35,688 nucleotides of DNA from an uncultured Bacteroidota bacterium. Its GTDB lineage: Bacteria; Bacteroidota; Bacteroidia; Bacteroidales; SZUA-534. The stretch lies in the NCBI GenBank assembly GCA_946414435.1, contig CAMKOM010000031.1, positions 1-35,688 of the forward strand, read 5' to 3'. Position 1 is the stretch's first letter. Each line of letters begins with the position of its first letter. The notes below the pieces were generated by a model that had not been told where the DNA came from, searched no databases, and saw only the letters and a program-made list of their open reading frames with translations. The position numbers and the translations under genes were made by a program. Below are positions 32,367-35,688 of the stretch, in pieces.

Positions 32367-32407
32367 ATTGCTGTGTTTTAGGTTGTTAAACAATCGCGCT
32401 CAAACTG

Positions 32408-32437
32408 AAAAGGCGGCTTTCGCCGCCCTTTCGTTTT
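32408..32437 (-). terminator. Terminator downstream of the 32451-32747 gene
   Basis: On the - strand: AAAGGGCGGC, GAAA loop, GCCGCCTTTTC. A GAAA tetraloop on a GC stem followed by T is a strong signal. It lies between the small gene and the holin gene. Confidence 0.75.
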
Positions 32438-32450
32438 GCGCTTCTTCGGT

Positions 32451-32747
32451 TTACAGCGTGCCGTAGTAGTGCGCCATAGCCGCACCAAAAGCCGTTTTGT
32501 ACTTCGCCGATGCCTGTGCAGCGGCTTCCCATTCTGCCTTTTTGGTGGCATCCTTCAAGTCGGCTCGTGCTTGCGCAGCGGCAAGTTTGAACTTCTCTTG
32601 AACTTCCAACTGTGCTTCGGTTTGCTCACCCGAGCGCAAGCCGATGCGATAAAGGCAAGTTTTGCCATTGATGATTCTGAAGCAGAATCGGTTTCCGAGT
32701 TTTCCAGCCAGTCCTTCGGTGACCAGATTGTCTTTAACGTAACTCAT
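32451..32747 (-). CDS. Small conserved mobile-element protein
   Basis: A 98-residue protein from ATG 32747; the frame is open upstream to 32981 but without coding character. It belongs by pattern to short Bacteroidota proteins that begin with a beta hairpin (NLVTEGLAGKLGNRFCFRIINGKTCLYR) and continue with a helical, alanine-rich half (KFKLAAAQARADLKDATKKAEWEAAA) and an end SAKYKTAFGAAMAHYYG. Proteins of this shape occur next to amidase and holin genes in Bacteroidales elements; their job is unknown. It is the first leftward gene of the block, with its own terminator. Confidence 0.65.
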   Translation of the reverse strand: MSYVKDNLVTEGLAGKLGNRFCFRIINGKTCLYRIGLRSGEQTEAQLEVQEKFKLAAAQARADLKDATKKAEWEAAAQASAKYKTAFGAAMAHYYGTL

Positions 32748-32996
32748 AGTGGTACAATTAATTTGGTTGAACAATATGTTAATTGGCTGCAAAACTATTG
32801 TCGGCTGACGGCTACGATGCCCAATATTGCCCGATAACGTTCCGTAATCGAGCAATCGCCCGATGTCGATTTGTGAAAAAAGGAGCGTAGCCGACAGCCG
32901 AAAGCGGTGCTTCGCAACGTCCCGCCCGCCCACCCATAAATTTATAAGGTGCTGACGCATAAGAGTTTTTTCGCAAAGCAAGGGCAGACGCTAGGC

Positions 32997-33080
32997 TTAA
33001 ACATAATGACAATTATAGGAACTCCTTCGCTCCGTCGGTGCTCCTACGCTACGGGTCCTATAATTGGGCATTATGTTAAA
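32997..33080. repeat. Large inverted repeat
   Basis: Arms of about 24 bp, AACATAATGACAATTATAGGA-type (32997-33020) and its near-perfect reverse complement (33056-33080), around a 35-base loop that is itself GC-rich. Strong enough to form a cruciform or a long RNA stem. Confidence 0.8.
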
Positions 33081-33099
33081 CAGCGCTGCCACCCCTCAA

Positions 33100-33160
33100 C
33101 CCCAAAAAAATCCGCGTGGGAGCCCTTTTGATTTCCCACCGCGTGCGTCTTTTTTTGGGG
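33100..33160. repeat. Second large inverted repeat
   Basis: Outer arms CCCCAAAAAAA (33100-33110) and TTTTTTTGGGG (33150-33160); inner arms GCGTGGGA and TTCCCACCGCG. It stands 20 bp after the previous inverted repeat. The T-run ahead of GGGG could also end a rightward transcript. Confidence 0.7.
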
Positions 33161-33264
33161 CGTCGGGAGAGCGGTAAGGCGAAGAACTTGCAGTCCGTTC
33201 GACAAATGCCGAAGCAACTAACCGACTAAACCGACAAATCCCTGTATACAAAGCCTATGGCGAG

Positions 33265-33460
33265 CCCACCAATGGGCGGTTCGCGCTCTTGCCAACGCCA
33301 AACTTGCACCTTCCAGCCGCACTGACAGCGGTCTTGCCGTGCTCAAGTCACTCTGCGGCTCGTACCTCGCTGCAGGGTGGTCTCGCACCGCAAGCGCATT
33401 TTTATCATTCAAGCGCTGCCGTGTCCGTTCCATTCCGAAGGCTTCCAACCCACAGCCCTG
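33265..33460. repeat. ~200-bp imperfect direct repeat, copy 1
   Basis: Shares with 33736-33930 the ordered blocks GGGCGG(T/C)TCGCGCT, TTGCCGTGCTC, GCAGGGTG, CTCGCACCGCAA, CTGCCG(T/C)GTCCG and GAAGGCTTCCAACCCA. It is followed by an inverted repeat (GGCCCAATC / GATTGGGG). Confidence 0.65.
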
Positions 33461-33735
33461 GATGGCGGTTCCCAACCCTTCGCATTGGCAGGCCCAATCT
33501 CGACCTTCGGTCTCGATTGGGGCTACCAGTGCCCAACCCCAAATCGCTATCCGTGCTTCTTCCCACCCAAAGCCTTCTGCATTCCACTCACACGTCAGCA
33601 CTTGCCAGCCCACAATCGGTGCAAGTTTCCAACCCACAGCACTGAACCGCCCTCGCACGCCACGCGCAAACTTCACGCTCGCGCACAAGTCAGTCCTTGT
33701 CAAGTTTTCTTTCTCTCGCACCCAGCGCCGCGCAC

Positions 33736-33930
33736 TCAATCGGGCGGCTCGCGCTTCTTCTCACGCAGTTCGCTTCACGTCGGAACGCCGTAAGTGGTTT
33801 TTGCCGTGCTCGGTGCACTCTTTGCTCGTTCCTCGACGCAGGGTGCACCTCGCACCGCAAAGGTTTTGTTTATTTTCTTTCCCAAGCCCTGCCGCGTCCG
33901 CTGCGCTCGAAGGCTTCCAACCCAAGCGCG
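33736..33930. repeat. ~200-bp imperfect direct repeat, copy 2
   Basis: Copy of 33265-33460 at a distance of about 470 bp. It is followed by the inverted repeat TTGCCGACCATAT / ATATGGTCGGCAA, at the place where copy 1 has a different stem. Confidence 0.65.
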
Positions 33931-34835
33931 GCGACGGACTTTCCCACCGCCCACGTTGCCGACCATATCCAACCGCACAGCCAAGCGCAATATGGTCGGC
34001 AATGTTCACAACCCACAGTCCGACACCGTGCCCCAACGCCAAGCCTTCTCACTACGCTACCGCGTCAGCGCTTGTCGGCGTTCCGATGTTCCGCTCACCT
34101 CAACCCACAAGCACTTCGCCGCCCTCGCACCCAACCGCACAAGCCAACCCACGCCAACGCGCCCAGCCCTGCTCGCCATTTGCCCTCGCCAGCCCCCAAC
34201 CACCCACCCGTAGGGCGCGCGCTCGGCTCTCTGCCTCGCTTTCGCCCGTAAAGGCGTGCTTCGCACAAAACTTGTTTTCGGCTGGCTCGTGCAACGTGTA
34301 GTTTTCTTTATGATGGCTTAATGATGGCTTAATGATGATTATCGGATTTTATCGATTCCGATTGGGCAAACAGTCCCTCAAAACGAATAAGCCAAAAAGG
34401 AATAGCAAAGATGGCTTCACGCCGCGCCCCTGCAAGGTCAAGCCCTTCGGGTTTTTGAAAAAAATCTTCCTTTCCTCGCTTCGCTCGAAAAGAGTATTTT
34501 TTCCAAAAAACCTTGCGTGTCGCTCTGTTTACGCCCTCTGTTTTGCATTCCTTTTTTCTTTTTTTCGGTTTTTCTTTTTTCGGGGTGCCAGTTTGTTCGC
34601 TGCGCTATGCTCTGCCCACCGCGCACCGCACCGCCGTGCGCCGACCGCACCCACCAAGCCACCGCACACTCGGACCGCGACCACCGCCCGACACCCTCGC
34701 GCCTGGTTTCCGATGGCGGACAGGTTCCGACAGGCAACCGACGAACCGCCGCCGCCCCGTCATCGTCCGCAGTCGATGAAGTTCGGCCGAGCGTTCCGCA
34801 CCGATGGGGCAGCCATCGCGGAACCAAGCCAAGAA

Positions 34836-34887
34836 ACAAGAAACGTTTCTCAATGTTTAGGGAAACACGAGAAACAAAATCCGTTTC
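34836..34887. repeat. GTTTCTC / GAGAAAC palindromic motifs
   Basis: Several close copies of GAAAC and GTTTC: AAGAAACGTTTCT is palindromic, and GAGAAACAAAATCCGTTTCTC forms a hairpin. Possibly protein binding sites near the right end of the element. Confidence 0.45.
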
Positions 34888-34902
34888 TCGTTGTCAGTCA
34901 AT

Positions 34903-34937
34903 GAAAAAGCCGACAGCCACAAAATGGCCATCGGCTC
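34903..34937 (-). terminator. Leftward terminator near the right end
   Basis: On the - strand: AGCCGATGGCC, a short AT loop, GGCTGTCGGCT, then five T. No leftward gene precedes it inside the element, so it may insulate the element from host transcription entering at attR. Confidence 0.55.
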
Positions 34938-34978
34938 ACGTTGAAAATTTAACCATCTAACGATGATTTGCCCAAATA

Positions 34979-35019
34979 TAGCGTTTTTTGCGTCTGACAA
35001 GCGTTTTTTGCTACATTTG
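34979..35019 (+). promoter_or_regulatory. Outward promoter and direct repeats at the right end
   Basis: AGCGTTTTTTGC occurs twice (34980-34991, 35000-35011). TTTG at 34987-34990, a 21-bp gap and TACATTTG (35012-35019) match the Bacteroidota promoter consensus. It points out of the element toward attR. When integrated it could transcribe the LRR remainder; in the circle it would read through attP into the integrase gene. The repeats may also be integrase arm sites. Confidence 0.5.
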
Positions 35020-35148
35020 TGAGTCTTTTATGGAATTTTGCAGTTATGCTTACCAATGCGAATAAAGACACATAACACGCTTACAATTATATAAATGGTT
35101 CTAAACTGTTTCTCAAAAATCGCAAATGATTGGTTTTCAGCGGGTAAT

Positions 35149-35169
35149 GTTACTTGCATTGGCAGCAAT
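35149..35169. other. attR, right attachment site
   Basis: Element-side arm GTTACTT (35149-35155), core GCATTGG (35156-35162), host-side arm CAGCAAT (35163-35169). Joining the element-side arms of both ends gives GTTACTT and AAGTAAC around the core, a perfect dyad; joining host sides gives the uninterrupted LRR codons. Confidence 0.7.
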
Positions 35170-35688
35170 GCGTTCTTTGGTTGCAGCGGCCTTACATCAG
35201 TCACCATTCCCAATACGGTTACAAGCATTGGCGACTATGCGTTCTCTAGTTGCAGCAAATTGACAGAAATAAATGTGGAAAGTGCCAACACAAACTATAC
35301 ATCCGAAAACGGAATCTTGTTCAATAAGGACAAAACCACTATTGTATGTTATCCTAAAGGTAAAACAGAAACAACATACACCATTCCCAATTCTGTTACA
35401 AGCATTGGCAGCGATGCGTTCTATAATTGCAGCAAACTTACAACCGTCACCATTCCCAATTCGGTTACAAGCATTGGCAGCTATGCGTTCTACAATTGCA
35501 GCGGCCTTACAACCGTCACCATTCCCAATTCAGTTACAAGCATTACCAGCTCTGCGTTCTCAGGTTGCAGCGGCCTTACATCAGTCACCATTCCTAATTC
35601 AGTTACAAGCATTGGCAACTATGCGTTCAATGGTTGCAGCGGCCTAACAACAGTCACCATTGGCAATTCGGTTACAAGCATTGGCAGC
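35158..35688 (+). pseudogene. BspA-like LRR protein, headless continuation (partial, runs off the window)
   Basis: An open frame from the attR core to the window end encodes LRR_5 repeats: IGSNAFFGCSGLTSVTIP, then a variant repeat with ENGILFNKDKTTIVCYP, and then regular units of the type NSVTSIGSxAFxxCSGLTTVTIP. It lacks a signal peptide; the missing head is at 296-651. An in-frame ATG inside the element at 35095 would add 21 foreign residues and let the fragment be translated without secretion signal. The DNA motif GTTACAAGCATTGGCAGC, identical to the rebuilt attB, recurs at 35395, 35464 and 35671. Remaining length and any T9SS tail lie outside the window. Confidence 0.88.

Larger units (their letters stand above)
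32748..34970. other. Long region without credible genes
   Basis: About 2.2 kb. Many frames are open on both strands because GC is high, but their products are low-complexity strings rich in Ser, Pro, Arg and Ala, with no domain, no start signals and no codon pattern like that of the neighbours. The + strand of 33240-34270 is markedly richer in C than G. What it does hold: large inverted repeats (32997-33160), an imperfect ~200-bp direct repeat (33265-33460 and 33736-33930), a perfect 13-bp inverted repeat near 33955-34000, pyrimidine runs near 34540-34590, and a hairpin at about 34905-34937. A structured RNA, transfer origin or decayed genes are all possible. Confidence 0.6.
645..35162. mobile_element. 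Integrative element, about 34.5 kb, inserted in an LRR gene
   Basis: Boundaries come from sequence: the core GCATTGG occurs at 645-651 and 35156-35162, and the LRR reading frame is restored exactly if everything between is removed. Next to the left end lies a tyrosine recombinase gene. Inside are an HTH protein of excisionase type, a primase/DUF3987 replication module with iterons, a holin/amidase block and a large cargo of export and peptide genes. I see no relaxase, type IV secretion, capsid, terminase or transposase gene, so transfer would need a helper conjugative element or phage. It is best described as a mobilizable or satellite-like island. An alternative, recombination between two LRR genes, does not explain the inverted core arms of the rebuilt junction. 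Confidence 0.75.

Noticed and set aside
33339-34301. Open frame of 320 codons in the gene-free region
   Set aside because: Product is low complexity (Ser, Pro, Arg, Ala), open frames occur on both strands there because of GC content, it runs over the direct repeats, and no start signal or domain is visible.
34332-34904. Open frame of 190 codons near the right end
   Set aside because: It crosses pyrimidine runs and palindromes; composition (many Arg, His, Pro, Thr) is unlike the real genes here and no family pattern is seen.
645-35162. Conjugative transposon or complete prophage
   Set aside because: No relaxase, coupling protein, Tra genes, capsid, portal, tail or terminase genes are recognisable.

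Overview
The window comes from a member of the Bacteroidota, most likely Bacteroidales. The signs are a type IX secretion C-terminal sorting tail at the left edge, a BspA-like leucine-rich-repeat surface gene, TAnnTTTG-type promoter boxes, DUF4248- and DUF3987-type proteins, an NVEALA/DUF5128 gene set, and lipoproteins throughout. No rRNA or tRNA gene was recognised.

Most of the window (about 645-35162) reads as one 34.5-kb integrated element that splits the LRR gene. The head of that gene (296 onward) and its headless remainder (to 35688) join in perfect repeat register at a shared 7-bp core, GCATTGG. The rebuilt circular junction has perfect 7-bp inverted arms (GTTACTT / AAGTAAC) around the core, the classic layout of a tyrosine-recombinase core site. 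The integrase gene (866-1939) lies next to the left end.

Layout inside the element: (1) integrase and terminator; (2) an AT-rich and iteron region, then a leftward, translationally coupled HTH / BT4734-like / PriCT2-DUF3987 replication module (2119-5002) and a regulator-like gene (5104-5574), closed by a second, inverted copy of the iterons at 5680-5730; (3) a small DUF4248-like gene; (4) a leftward export block: MFP lipoprotein, RND, TolC-type protein and a second RND (5986-14888); (5) module A of an NVEALA peptide system (14953-17983): Cys-containing leader peptide, DUF5128 beta-propeller lipoprotein, FISUMP-like protein and a CxxC thioredoxin-like/DUF1573 lipoprotein; (6) module B (18338-26445): second NVEALA peptide, second propeller, CxxC lipoprotein, a cysteine-less paralog, transglutaminase-like lipoprotein, signal peptidase I and O-antigen-ligase-like TPR protein; (7) a three-gene operon of unknown function (27104-29268) and a divergent DUF2971 gene (29659-30834), a plausible defence or accessory patch; (8) a lysis-like block (holin, amidase, small membrane protein; 30987-32747) without capsid, packaging or conjugation genes; (9) about 2.3 kb without a credible gene, rich in large hairpins and a ~200-bp imperfect direct repeat, ending in an outward-facing promoter next to attR.

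The most interesting content is the duplicated peptide system. Both NVEALA genes are preceded by the same ~220-bp intergenic element, which keeps its hairpins while its sequence changes and ends in a hairpin plus T-tract on the + strand, so it looks like a divergent small RNA with a shared operator or leader. Both peptides are followed by a hairpin before the propeller gene. The partners (CxxC lipoproteins, a dedicated signal peptidase, transglutaminase-like and RND/TolC proteins) suggest maturation and export of disulfide-containing secreted peptides; this is inference. The element also appears to target DNA that encodes the repeated LRR motif VTSIGS, so the host gene offers several potential landing sites.
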